From assembly GCA_023399055.1 (NCBI GenBank), contig JAEWQV010000034.1, positions 124,001 through 188,000 of the forward strand: a stretch of DNA of 64,000 nt. The letters run 5' to 3'. The notes under the pieces were generated by a model. That model was not told where the DNA came from, did no database searches, and saw only the letters and a program-made list of their open reading frames with translations. The translations under genes were made by a program, and so were the position numbers. Shown piece after piece: positions 8,757-17,281 of this stretch (its first letter is position 1; each line of letters begins with the position of its first letter). Origin of the DNA: Bacillota bacterium (GTDB taxonomy: Bacteria; Bacillota; Clostridia; Lachnospirales; Lachnospiraceae).

Positions 8757-8797
8757 GAAAGGCTGAAGCCATTGAAGGTGGTTCAGCCTTTCTTTTG
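8757..8797 (+). terminator. Terminator of the Ig-like repeat protein gene
   Basis: GAAAGGCTGAA (8757-8767) pairs with TTCAGCCTTTC (8782-8792) over 11 bases, followed by TTTT. Confidence 0.9.
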
Positions 8798-8884
8798 ATA
8801 TGTTAGTTTCTAAACGCTAAATCATCAAGTGTTCACACTTTAACATGCTTTAACAGAATTCTTAGAGGTTTTAAAACTTTTTAT

Positions 8885-8912
8885 TTGTTTTTATAGACAT
8901 ATGAGGTATAAT
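8885..8912 (+). promoter_or_regulatory. Predicted promoter of the ecfA1-ecfA2-ecfT operon
   Basis: TTGTTT (8885-8890), 16-base spacer, TATAAT (8907-8912), about 95 bases before ecfA1. Confidence 0.55.
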
Positions 8913-9007
8913 CTTTTGTAGCAATTATTTTGTAACATGCAAAATATCATAGTGAATGGCTGTAAATGACTATAATTCGAGTTTTACCGTAGAAATGAGG
9001 ATACAGT

Positions 9008-9862
9008 ATGGAAATGATTAAGGTAAAGGATCTATCATTTGAATATATAAGACGTGATGAAGAAGGTAATGTTGAAGCAATTCATAAGGCAATAGATAAT
9101 GTAAGTCTCGACGTTAAGAAAGGAGACTTTATTGCAGTTCTCGGTGCCAACGGTTCCGGTAAGTCCACCTTAGCGAAACATATTAATGCAATTCTATATC
9201 CAACTGCTGGCAGTGTTTGGGTGAATGGCATGAATACCATTGAGGATAAAAATCTTTGGGACATTCGTCAAAAAGCCGGAATGGTATTTCAAAATCCAGA
9301 TAACCAAATCATAGCAACGGTAGTTGAAGAGGATGTAGGCTTTGGGCCAGAGAATTTGGGAATACCAACACAGGAGATTTGGAAAAGAGTTGAAGACAGT
9401 CTGAAGGCTGTTGGAATGTTAGAATTCAGACATATGTCTCCTAACAAACTTTCAGGTGGTCAGAAGCAGCGAGTTGCTATCGCTGGTATTATGGCAATGA
9501 AACCAGAATGCATCATATTGGATGAACCTACAGCAATGCTCGATCCTAATGGTCGTAAAGAGGTTATTGCAACCGTAAGAGAACTTAATGAGAAGGAAAA
9601 TGTTACCGTCATTCTTATCACTCATCATATGGATGAGGTAATTTATGCAGATAAAGTTTTTGTAATGGAAACAGGGCATGTAGTAATGGAAGGTACACCT
9701 CGAGAAATTTTTTCATGTGTAGAAGAAATTAAAAAATATCGTCTTGATGTCCCACAAGTAACAGAGCTTGCTTATGAACTTAAGAAATCTGGGTTAAACA
9801 TCCCCAAGGGAATTTTAACTGTAGAAGAGCTTATAGATGCAATCGGCACTCTAAAATTATAA
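9008..9862 (+). CDS. ecfA1: ECF transporter ATPase subunit EcfA1
   Basis: 284-residue ABC ATPase that powers energy-coupling-factor vitamin transporters. It shows Walker A (GANGSGKST), the Q-loop region (VFQNPDNQIIATVVEEDVGF, the motif diagnostic of EcfA/CbiO), signature LSGGQKQR, Walker B (CIILDEPTAMLD) and the switch histidine (TVILITHHMD). GAGG seven bases before the ATG is the ribosome-binding site. The rplQ-ecfA1-ecfA2-ecfT-truA order is conserved in Firmicutes. It acts with EcfA2 and EcfT at the membrane, shared by S components such as ThiT at 45.9 kb. Confidence 0.96.
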   Translation: MEMIKVKDLSFEYIRRDEEGNVEAIHKAIDNVSLDVKKGDFIAVLGANGSGKSTLAKHINAILYPTAGSVWVNGMNTIEDKNLWDIRQKAGMVFQNPDNQIIATVVEEDVGFGPENLGIPTQEIWKRVEDSLKAVGMLEFRHMSPNKLSGGQKQRVAIAGIMAMKPECIILDEPTAMLDPNGRKEVIATVRELNEKENVTVILITHHMDEVIYADKVFVMETGHVVMEGTPREIFSCVEEIKKYRLDVPQVTELAYELKKSGLNIPKGILTVEELIDAIGTLKL

Positions 9863-9886
9863 TCCTAAGATAAGTAGGTGAGAGAA

Positions 9887-10732
9887 TTGCAAATAATTTT
9901 TGATAAAGTTAATTATGAATACAGTACTGGGACTGCTTTTGCCAGACATGCAATTAAAGATGTCAGCTTTCAGATTGCAAAGGGTGAATTCATTGGTCTA
10001 ATTGGACATACTGGATCCGGCAAATCAACACTAATTCAGCATATGAATGGTCTGATAAAGGCAACCAGTGGTCAAATATATTTTAATGGAGAAGATATTT
10101 ATGATCCAAAATATAATTTAAGACAATTGCGAAGTAAGGTAGGTCTTGTTTTTCAATATCCAGAACATCAGTTATTTGAGACCACAGTTTTTAAAGATGT
10201 TATCTTTGGACCAACAAATCTTGGGTTAGATAAAGTAGAGTGTGAATTAAGGTCTTATGAAGCATTGAAAATGGTTGGTATCGGTGATGACTTGTTAGAT
10301 GCATCTCCTTTCGAATTGTCAGGTGGGCAGAAGCGAAGGGTTGCAATTGCTGGTGTATTGGCTATGAGACCAGAAGTATTAATACTTGATGAACCAACTG
10401 CTGGACTGGATCCAAAAGGTCGTGATGATATTCTTGACCAGATTACGAAGCTTCATAAGGAAAGTAATATAACAATTATTCTGGTTACCCATAGCATGGA
10501 GGATGTTGCTAACTATGCAGACCGCCTTTTTGTTATGAATCACGGAGAACTTGTTATGCAACATCCGATTAGTGAGGTTTTTTCACAGTATAAGAAACTA
10601 GAGGAGATGCACTTGGCAGCTCCGCAAGTTACTTATGTAATGAATGCCTTAAAAAATAAAGGATATCGTGTGAATACCAAAGCAACTACAGTAGAAGAAG
10701 CTAAGAAGGATATATTAAAGTTGTTTAGTTAA
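9887..10732 (+). CDS. ecfA2: ECF transporter ATPase subunit EcfA2
   Basis: About 281 residues. Walker A (GHTGSGKST), Q-loop (VFQYPEHQLFETTVFKDVIF), signature LSGGQKRR, Walker B (VLILDEPTAGLD) and the histidine switch (ILVTHSMED) are intact. FQYPEHQLFE is typical of EcfA2 rather than EcfA1. The frame also opens at GTG 9878, but AGGTGAG (9876-9882) lies immediately before TTG 9887, so the TTG start is preferred. The heterodimer with EcfA1 is inferred from gene order. Confidence 0.95.
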   Translation: MQIIFDKVNYEYSTGTAFARHAIKDVSFQIAKGEFIGLIGHTGSGKSTLIQHMNGLIKATSGQIYFNGEDIYDPKYNLRQLRSKVGLVFQYPEHQLFETTVFKDVIFGPTNLGLDKVECELRSYEALKMVGIGDDLLDASPFELSGGQKRRVAIAGVLAMRPEVLILDEPTAGLDPKGRDDILDQITKLHKESNITIILVTHSMEDVANYADRLFVMNHGELVMQHPISEVFSQYKKLEEMHLAAPQVTYVMNALKNKGYRVNTKATTVEEAKKDILKLFS

Positions 10733-10861
10733 AGAAAATAGTGTTGCTATAATTAATTATTGCTGTTTGTCTTTAAGATATTGGATGGCTAACAATTTTA
10801 AATAATATATTTTAATTTTATATAATCGCCATTATGAGCGTTAGTAGGAAGTGAGCAAAGT

Positions 10862-11680
10862 ATGATTAGAGATATTACTATCGGTCAGTATTATCCCGCC
10901 GATTCCATCTTGCACCGACTTGATCCAAGAGTGAAATTGATAGGAACCTTTGTATTTATCGTGTCCCTGTTTGCATTTAGTTCGGTCTACGGCTACATAG
11001 CTGTAGCTTTATTCTTGGCAACTATTATTAAGATTTCAAAAGTACCCTTTGGCTTTATTGTCAAAGGCTTGAAAGCAGTCGTTGTACTTTTATTATTTAC
11101 AATGTTTTTTAATTTGTTCTTAACTTCACAGGGAAATGAAGTTTTCAGCTTTTGGATATTTCGAGTAACAGATCAGGGTATTCAATCCGCAGTATTTATG
11201 GCAATACGCCTTATATTCCTAATTCTTGGCTCCTCGTTAATGACGTTTACAACTACCCCAAATCAATTAACGGATGGGTTGGAGAAGGTTATGAGACCGT
11301 TAAACCGAATTAAAGTTCCAGTACATGAGATTGCTATGATGATGTCAATTGCTTTACGTTTCATTCCAATATTACTTGAAGAGACGGATAAAATAATGAA
11401 AGCACAGATGGCAAGAGGTGCTGACTTTGAGTCCGGTGGACTTATGAAGAAAGCGAAAAGCTTAATCCCACTTTTAGTACCATTATTTGTTTCTGCATTT
11501 CGTCGGGCAAATGATTTGGCAATGGCAATGGAAGCAAGATGCTATCGAGGTGGAGACGGAAGGACCAAGATGAAACCACTGCGTTATAAGAGCAGGGATT
11601 ATATATCCTATCTAATGATGGTGCTATACCTTGGAGTATTAATAGGAATTAGCTTTATCCATAATGCAGGTATCATATAA
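10862..11680 (+). CDS. ecfT: ECF transporter transmembrane subunit EcfT
   Basis: 272 residues with several membrane helices in the N-terminal half (for example LIGTFVFIVSLFAFSSVYGY) and a cytoplasmic coupling region. The latter carries the two Ala-Arg-Gly-type motifs that contact the ATPases: QMARGADFESG, and AMEARCYRGG. EcfT transmits ATP-driven motion to a substrate-binding S component. No S component is adjacent, so the module is of the shared (group II) type. GAAGTGAG precedes the start. Confidence 0.95.
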   Translation: MIRDITIGQYYPADSILHRLDPRVKLIGTFVFIVSLFAFSSVYGYIAVALFLATIIKISKVPFGFIVKGLKAVVVLLLFTMFFNLFLTSQGNEVFSFWIFRVTDQGIQSAVFMAIRLIFLILGSSLMTFTTTPNQLTDGLEKVMRPLNRIKVPVHEIAMMMSIALRFIPILLEETDKIMKAQMARGADFESGGLMKKAKSLIPLLVPLFVSAFRRANDLAMAMEARCYRGGDGRTKMKPLRYKSRDYISYLMMVLYLGVLIGISFIHNAGII

Positions 11681-12008
11681 TGAAAGCGGAATGAGGTATT
11701 GCAAGCGTGCTTGCAGATACCGATTGGAGTAACAAGATCTTGAACAGCTTTTGTTCAGAAGATAAGTATAATTTAAGGGGTGTCATAAGTAGGATTTAGC
11801 GAATAAAATACTTATGATACCTTATTTATAATCAGGGTGTAAGAAGCCAATCTACTCTATCAAAGATGAATAAGTTAACATGTATATTCATTTGGACTTG
11901 TCTTACCAGCACCGAATTGTCTAAAAAGAAGACAATTTATAGCTGCTGGTCTGCGATGTCTGGATATAGATACAGTCATATTCATTCTTTTCAGACTAAT
12001 AAGATCTT
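11681..12008 (+). other. Structured spacer between ecfT and truA
   Basis: No gene is seen in this 386-base gap. It contains GGTGTCATAAGTA (11779-11791) pairing with TACTTATGATACC (11809-11821, one G-U), followed by a weak TTATTTAT tail that could terminate the ecf operon. Next come ATGAATA/TATTCAT (11866-11872/11885-11891), then a nested element: ACCAGCA (11905-11911) with TGCTGGT (11944-11950) enclosing AATTGTCT (11915-11922) with AGACAATT (11930-11937). It could be a small RNA or leader; no known family was recognised. Confidence 0.4.
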
Positions 12009-12037
12009 TTGCATTATAAACTCTATATTTTGATAAA
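12009..12037 (+). promoter_or_regulatory. Predicted promoter of truA with 5'-UTR hairpin
   Basis: TTGCAT (12009-12014), 17-base spacer, GATAAA (12032-12037). Immediately downstream, GTATGTT (12043-12049) pairs with AACATAC (12054-12060), giving a hairpin at the start of the transcript. Consensus match only. Confidence 0.45.
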
Positions 12038-12078
12038 ATAAGGTATGTTATAAAACATACGGATGAATGGAAACGAAC

Positions 12079-12861
12079 ATGAAACGAATAAAATTAATAA
12101 TTGCATATGATGGAACGGCGTATTGCGGCTGGCAACTTCAACCTGGTATGCCAACTATAGAAGCCGAACTAAATAAAGCGTTGTCCTCCTTGTTGGGCGA
12201 AGAGATTGTTGTGATTGGAGCGAGCAGGACGGATTCTGGTGTTCATGCCCATGGAAATGTTGCTGTTTTTGACACAAAAAGTGCAATGCCTGCAGAGAAA
12301 GTTTGTCTTGCAGTTAATCAAAGATTGCCAGAGGATATCCGGGTTCAAAGTTCCAGTGAAGTTTCTTGTGATTTTCATCCAAGAAAAACAGTCAGTGAAA
12401 AGACCTATGAGTATTGTATCTATAACAACAGGATTGGGCTACCGACCAAGAGACTATACAGTACCCATATTTATTATGAGCTAGATGTGGCATTAATGCA
12501 GGAGGCAGCCAATTATCTGATTGGTGAGCATGACTTTAAAAGTTTTTGCTCTGTAAAAACACAGGTGCTTGATACAGTTCGTATCATACATCAACTAACT
12601 GTAACTAGAACTGTGGATAACATTACGATTTCTGTAACCGGTGGTGGATTTCTTTATAATATGGTTCGTATTATTGCAGGCACGCTGATAGAGGTGGGCA
12701 GAGGAGCTTATCCGCCCGAGAAAGTAAGGGATATATTAGAGGGATGTGATCGAAGCTTGGCAGGACCAACAGCCCTGGCGCAGGGGTTAACACTGATAAA
12801 GATAGAATATATGGAAGAAGGCAGAAGAGATACGAAGGAAGCTATAGAGGTAGATTTGTAA
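12079..12861 (+). CDS. truA: tRNA pseudouridine38-40 synthase
   Basis: 260 residues from ATG 12079. It isomerises U38-U40 of the tRNA anticodon arm. The catalytic motif GASRTDSGVHAHG is present (Asp52 in this numbering), along with YDGTAYCGWQ at the N-terminus and FLYNMVRIIAGTLIEVGRG near the C-terminus. An ATG at 12067 is in frame but too close to its GGA. GGA at 12069-12071 is well placed for 12079, which also fits the family start (MKRIKL). Normally followed by rplM-rpsI; here by accessory DNA. Confidence 0.95.
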   Translation: MKRIKLIIAYDGTAYCGWQLQPGMPTIEAELNKALSSLLGEEIVVIGASRTDSGVHAHGNVAVFDTKSAMPAEKVCLAVNQRLPEDIRVQSSSEVSCDFHPRKTVSEKTYEYCIYNNRIGLPTKRLYSTHIYYELDVALMQEAANYLIGEHDFKSFCSVKTQVLDTVRIIHQLTVTRTVDNITISVTGGGFLYNMVRIIAGTLIEVGRGAYPPEKVRDILEGCDRSLAGPTALAQGLTLIKIEYMEEGRRDTKEAIEVDL

Positions 12862-12868
12862 GCAGGGG

Positions 12869-12971
12869 CAAAAGCAAGATACAAAAGCAGATACAAAAGC
12901 AAGATACAAGAGTAGGATACAAAAGCAAGATATAAAAGCAAGATACAAAAGCAAGATACAAAAGCAAGTAA
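12869..12971 (+). repeat. Tandem array of eight 13-base repeats
   Basis: Eight consecutive copies of CAAAAGCAAGATA with minor variants (one 12-base copy at 12882-12893, one CAAGAGTAGGATA at 12907-12919). The array begins just after the truA stop. No dyad symmetry, no spacers and no coding potential. Slippage-type minisatellite. Confidence 0.9.
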
Positions 12972-13120
12972 CAAATACAGATATGGAATATGTATAGAAT
13001 ATAGTAAAGAATAAGCAAATATGGGATAAAGTAAGATTAGAAAGATATGTTGCTGGATACAAATAGCTTGAAAAAGAGTTAAAAAGGGAATTTCAGCAGT
13101 TTAGGAGGAGGTGAAGTCTC

Positions 13121-13810
13121 ATGTTTAATTTTACAACGGATTTAAGCTCAATTAATGATACTACGATTGTGGTGCGATTATTATTAGCTATTATTCTTGG
13201 AGGAGTAATTGGCTATGAACGTGGGCGAGCAGGGCGGCCAGCGGGACTTCGAACTCATATCCTGGTTTGTCTGGGGTCTGCATTAGCAATCATGACGAAT
13301 CAATTCATTGCCCAGGAGTTTCAGATTGAAGATCCCACAAGAATTGCAGCACAGGTAATCTCCGGCATCGGTTTTCTTGGCGCGGGTACAATTATTGTAA
13401 CCGGCAGACACCAGGTAAAAGGACTTACGACGGCAGCAGGTCTTTGGGCGACTGCCTGTATGGGGTTGGCAATTGGTATAGGTTTTTATAAGGCGGCAAT
13501 ATTTTCCTGTCTTTTAATTGCATTTTCCACTATTGTATTGCATCGGTTGGATAATTACATTCTGTCAAAATCAAAGGTTCTCGATATCTATGTGGAATTT
13601 GACAAGTCAGCTTCTATCTCATCAATATTGGATGCTTTGAAGGCGCACCAGGTACATATTGATTCGATTGAGATGGTGAAACCTTCTTATGATAAGAATG
13701 CCTCCGCAGCAGCGATAATGACGCTGAAGTTGAGACAGAAAAAGATACGGTTAGAAACCATAACGACCATAGGTTCTTTGGAGGGTGTTGGGTTTGTAGA
13801 AGAAATTTAG
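13121..13810 (+). CDS. MgtC/SapB-family membrane protein
   Basis: 229 residues. The N-terminal 140 residues hold about four membrane helices with the MgtC/SapB signature (LAIILGGVIGYERGRAGRPA, then GLRTHILVCLGSALA and GIGFLGAGTI). The C-terminal 85 residues are soluble and ACT-like (SISSILDALKAHQVHIDSIE). The family includes MgtC, tied to magnesium stress and survival, but most members have no proven function and this one cannot be assigned a substrate. AGGAGGAGGTG precedes the ATG. It is monocistronic, ended by a strong terminator. Confidence 0.85.
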   Translation: MFNFTTDLSSINDTTIVVRLLLAIILGGVIGYERGRAGRPAGLRTHILVCLGSALAIMTNQFIAQEFQIEDPTRIAAQVISGIGFLGAGTIIVTGRHQVKGLTTAAGLWATACMGLAIGIGFYKAAIFSCLLIAFSTIVLHRLDNYILSKSKVLDIYVEFDKSASISSILDALKAHQVHIDSIEMVKPSYDKNASAAAIMTLKLRQKKIRLETITTIGSLEGVGFVEEI

Positions 13811-13907
13811 GAACAAGACATTAGCCATAGCTTTAGATAAAAATGTTTTGCAAAAGTAACAATGACTTGATGTAGATTAATAAAACTCAATAGTAAAAAT
13901 TAAAATT

Positions 13908-13966
13908 AAGCTCTCGTTACAGAGTGATTCAAAAGCTGAACTCACTTTGGAACGGGAGCTTTTTTG
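13908..13966 (+). terminator. Terminator after the MgtC-family gene
   Basis: AAGCTCTCGTT (13908-13918) pairs with AACGGGAGCTT (13951-13961, one G-U), with an inner AGAGTGA/TCACTTT stem, followed by TTTTT. Confidence 0.9.
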
Positions 13967-14287
13967 TATGCAGTTTCAATAAGAATATGTGAAATATATA
14001 CAATAAAACATCAAATTAATATAATAATTCGTGAATTTAACATAAATCATGATTATGTTACAACAGAAATTAAGAGAATAAAGAAAGAATATATTTTAAT
14101 CTTGTTAATATGATAAAAAATGTGTTAAATCAACAGGATTATTCATGTTAAAAATACGTTGGGATTTTCTTGTAGGCCTTTAATATGCACTGTTTCACGA
14201 ATTTTACAAAAAAATCAGATGTAAAGATAAAACGTATAGTTATATAAATTTAACAGGAAATTGTTGGAAAATGTCCTACGAATTTAT

Positions 14288-14316
14288 TTGAAAAATACTA
14301 ATATTGTTGCTAATAT
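14288..14316 (+). promoter_or_regulatory. Predicted promoter of the exopolysaccharide operon
   Basis: TTGAAA (14288-14293), exactly 17 bases, TAATAT (14311-14316). It leaves a 5' leader of about 150 bases before the first gene. The whole spacer 13967-14471 (about 500 bases) is very AT-rich and otherwise shows no gene. No JUMPstart/ops element was recognised in the leader. Confidence 0.55.
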
Positions 14317-14471
14317 AACTATCAAAATATGTTAAAAAATTACAATTGATAAATTGAATAAAGTTACCTATCTGATTACCAACAAGAGATAAGATTGTTA
14401 CTAGTCGGTCTACGGCCTTCTTAGCGACATAAGATATATTATGAGCTTAATGGTAAAGGAGGGAGGACTTT

Positions 14472-14684
14472 ATGAATTCAATTCTATCAATATTTGTACA
14501 TTTTTTTACAGAGGATACCATTAAAAATAACATAAATATACCGGTGCTTTTACTTGTATTGGGATTTTTGTTACTAATATTAGGAATTTGTATTTTTGTA
14601 TCTAAAAAACATATGCTTTATGTCAAGCGCATTGATAAGGATGATGAAATCACGGATCTACTTAAGGGAAATGAGGTTGCATAA
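14472..14684 (+). CDS. Small single-pass membrane protein heading the polysaccharide operon
   Basis: 70 residues with one strong membrane helix (VLLLVLGFLLLILGICIFVS, about residues 25-44) followed by a charged tail (KKHMLYVKRIDKDDEITDLL). AAAGGAGGGAGG precedes the ATG. Its TAATG overlap with the next gene (14681-14686) implies translational coupling to the initiating glycosyltransferase. I do not recognise a family. A helper of the phosphoglycosyltransferase is possible from position only. Confidence 0.75.
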   Translation: MNSILSIFVHFFTEDTIKNNINIPVLLLVLGFLLLILGICIFVSKKHMLYVKRIDKDDEITDLLKGNEVA

Positions 14685-16099
14685 TGAAACGCGATAACAT
14701 AGGATTAACAGTTCTACTTACTTTTATTGTAGATATCTTTAGTATGGTTGCATCTTTTTTAATTGCTGGTTACAGTCGAGGCGGTATTCTAGAGGGTGGT
14801 CTTCCACGAGGTATTTACGGAAACTTATTCATTGTCATCTTCTTATCTGTAATTGTGATTGGACATGGTGACGATCATAATAAGAATATTTTCAAGAGAG
14901 GTTATTTCGAAGAACTAGTAAGTTTAATAAAAGACCAAGGAAAATTAGCACTTATCGTATTTGGATATATGTTTATATTTCAGTTAGGCGGTTTCTATTC
15001 CAGAGTCTTTCTATTCTTATTCTTCGCACTCTATTCCCTAATGACCTATGTTTTACGGACTTGTATGAAGATTATTTTATTACTGGGCTATAAAACCAGC
15101 CAATCCAGTAATAAAGTAATGCTAATTACCGTATCTAGAAATGCATTAAGAACATTACGCAAAATGCGTGGAGAATATGAATGGTCAATACAAGTTAACT
15201 CCATTGCGATCTGGGATGAAGATCGGGTGGGGGACACGATTGAAGGAATAAAAGTGGTGGCAAACCGTGACAATCTTTTTGATATGGCTAAGCTTATTGT
15301 TGTCGACGAGGTATTTATAAACATACCAAGGTCTGATATGCAGCAGCTTGAAGAGCTAGTATTAGAGTTTGAAAAGATGGGTGTTACCGTACATATAAAT
15401 TTAGATTTGTTTGATAACCTTATGGTAAAAGAAAAAACAGTAAATGAATACGCAGGTCATCAGGTCATAACATTTTCCTCCGTATTATTTGATGCAAGAA
15501 ATGCAATAGTAAAACGCCTTATAGACATTCTAGGAGGTCTGGTTGGAACAATACTAACATTAATTCTTACCCTAATCTTAGCTCCGATAATTCTAATTGA
15601 GTCAAAGGGGCCGGTGTTCTTCTCACAAATTAGAGTTGGTAAGAATGGAAGAAAATTTAAAATATACAAGTTTCGTTCCATGTGCAAAGATGCAGAGCAG
15701 CGGAAGAAGGCCCTTGAGGATCAAAATGAGGTAAACGGCTTAATGTTTAAGATGACAAATGATCCTAGAGTAACCAAGGTGGGCAAATTCATCCGTAAAA
15801 CAAGTTTGGATGAGTTCCCACAATTTTTTAATGTCTTAATAGGTGATATGAGCTTGGTAGGTACCCGTCCTCCAACTGAGGATGAGTTTATACAATATGA
15901 AGGTAGGCATAAGAAGAGACTTAGTCTTAAGCCGGGGTTAACAGGACTTTGGCAGGTAAGTGGCAGGAGTAATGTAAATGAGTTTGAAGAGGTAATTAAG
16001 ATGGATATTGAATATATTGATCAGTGGTCCATGTTATTAGATGTTAAATTGATATTAAAGACAATTATGGTGATGTTTACCGGGCGAGGGTCGCGGTAA
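14684..16099 (+). CDS. Undecaprenyl-phosphate sugar phosphotransferase (polyprenyl PGT)
   Basis: 471 residues. It starts polysaccharide repeat-unit synthesis by moving a sugar-1-phosphate from a nucleotide sugar to undecaprenyl phosphate. The N-terminus has about four membrane helices (residues 10-130), then a CoA-binding-like domain. A further helix (LIDILGGLVGTILTLILTLI) leads to the PF02397 catalytic domain with KIYKFRSMCKDAE, RKTSLDEFPQFFNVL, DMSLVGTRPP and KPGLTGLWQVSGRS. This is the long WcaJ/CpsE-type architecture. The sugar transferred cannot be read from sequence. Confidence 0.93.
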   Translation: MKRDNIGLTVLLTFIVDIFSMVASFLIAGYSRGGILEGGLPRGIYGNLFIVIFLSVIVIGHGDDHNKNIFKRGYFEELVSLIKDQGKLALIVFGYMFIFQLGGFYSRVFLFLFFALYSLMTYVLRTCMKIILLLGYKTSQSSNKVMLITVSRNALRTLRKMRGEYEWSIQVNSIAIWDEDRVGDTIEGIKVVANRDNLFDMAKLIVVDEVFINIPRSDMQQLEELVLEFEKMGVTVHINLDLFDNLMVKEKTVNEYAGHQVITFSSVLFDARNAIVKRLIDILGGLVGTILTLILTLILAPIILIESKGPVFFSQIRVGKNGRKFKIYKFRSMCKDAEQRKKALEDQNEVNGLMFKMTNDPRVTKVGKFIRKTSLDEFPQFFNVLIGDMSLVGTRPPTEDEFIQYEGRHKKRLSLKPGLTGLWQVSGRSNVNEFEEVIKMDIEYIDQWSMLLDVKLILKTIMVMFTGRGSR

Positions 16100-16129
16100 A
16101 AGGTAGTTGGACGAGGTGGAATGAGAGAA

Positions 16130-17281
16130 ATGAACGTGCAGAAGAATAGGGGAAAATTGAATATCTGCATGCTTGGGCATAAAAGAATTCCTTCTCGTGA
16201 AGGTGGCATTGAGATTGTTGTGGAGGAACTATCCACGCGGATGGTGAAGTTAGGTCATAACGTTTCTTGCTATAACCGGCGAGGACATCACGTTAGTGGC
16301 AGGGAGTTCGACAGCAAAGAACTTAGGGAATACAAGGGAGTAAAATTGCTGTCTGTCATTACTATAGAAAGAAAGGGATTGGCAGCAATGACCTCCTCTG
16401 CATTTGCAAGTATTCGAGCAGCATTCGGAAGTTATGATGTAGTCCATTACCACGCAGAAGGGCCGTGTGCAATGCTGTGGTTACCCAAGCTTTTTGGAAA
16501 ACGCTGCGTGGCCACGATCCATGGCTTAGACTGGTCTCGGGAAAAATGGAAAAAGGGCTTCGGAGCTAAGTACATAAAGTTTGGAGAAAAAGTGGCTGCG
16601 AAGTACGCAGATGAAATAATCGTCCTAAGCAAGAGCGTTCAGAAGTATTTTAAGAAAGTATATAGAAGGGAGACATTATTTATCCCCAATGGGGTAAGTC
16701 GCCCTGTTGTTAGACCAGCAGAGATAACAAAAGAAAGATGGAATCTGGAAAAGGATAGTTACATCCTGTTCCTGGGCAGGCTGGTACCAGAGAAGGGGAT
16801 ACGGTATCTGGTAAGAGCGTATAGAGAGATTAAAACAGATAAGAAATTGATAATTGCTGGGGGTGCATCCGACACGGACAGTTTCATGAAAGAAATTCAA
16901 GATTTGGCAGAAGGCGATGAAAGAATTATATTCACAGGATTTGTTCAGGGAAAGACTTTGGATGAACTGTATAGCAATGCTTACATATATGTACTGCCAA
17001 GTGATTTGGAAGGGATGCCGCTGAGTTTACTAGAGGCTATGAGTTATGGGAACTGCTGTGTAGTATCTGATATAGCAGAGTGTGCAGAGGTTGTAGAGGA
17101 TAAGGCTGTGATTTTCAAAAAGAGCAGTGTAATGGATCTGAGAGATAAGCTGCAGATGCTTTGTGATAACGTTGCTGTAGTTCGGAATTATAAGGATAAG
17201 GCAGCTGACTTTATCTGTGAGAAATACAAATGGGATGATGTGACAGAAAAAACAGAGAGATTATATAGAGGTATATTATGA
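16130..17281 (+). CDS. GT4-family glycosyltransferase
   Basis: About 383 residues, GT-B fold. The N-terminal domain starts ICMLGHKRIPSREGGIEIVV, resembling DUF1972-type sugar transferases. The C-terminal nucleotide-sugar domain carries LFLGRLVPEKGIRYLVRAYR and the E-x7-E motif (EGMPLSLLE in PSDLEGMPLSLLEAM). It probably adds the second sugar of the repeat unit at the inner membrane face. An ATG at 16121 is in frame, but GAGGTGG ends at 16119, too close. ATG 16130 has better spacing. Overlaps the next gene by ATGA. Confidence 0.88.
   Translation: MNVQKNRGKLNICMLGHKRIPSREGGIEIVVEELSTRMVKLGHNVSCYNRRGHHVSGREFDSKELREYKGVKLLSVITIERKGLAAMTSSAFASIRAAFGSYDVVHYHAEGPCAMLWLPKLFGKRCVATIHGLDWSREKWKKGFGAKYIKFGEKVAAKYADEIIVLSKSVQKYFKKVYRRETLFIPNGVSRPVVRPAEITKERWNLEKDSYILFLGRLVPEKGIRYLVRAYREIKTDKKLIIAGGASDTDSFMKEIQDLAEGDERIIFTGFVQGKTLDELYSNAYIYVLPSDLEGMPLSLLEAMSYGNCCVVSDIAECAEVVEDKAVIFKKSSVMDLRDKLQMLCDNVAVVRNYKDKAADFICEKYKWDDVTEKTERLYRGIL

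Noticed and set aside
12869..12971. CRISPR array
   Set aside because: Units are contiguous 13-mers without spacers or dyad symmetry, and no cas genes are nearby.
12708..13062. Open frames on the minus strand across the 13-base repeats
   Set aside because: They arise from translating the repeat (LLLYLAFVS-like cycles), have no ribosome site and overlap the truA end.
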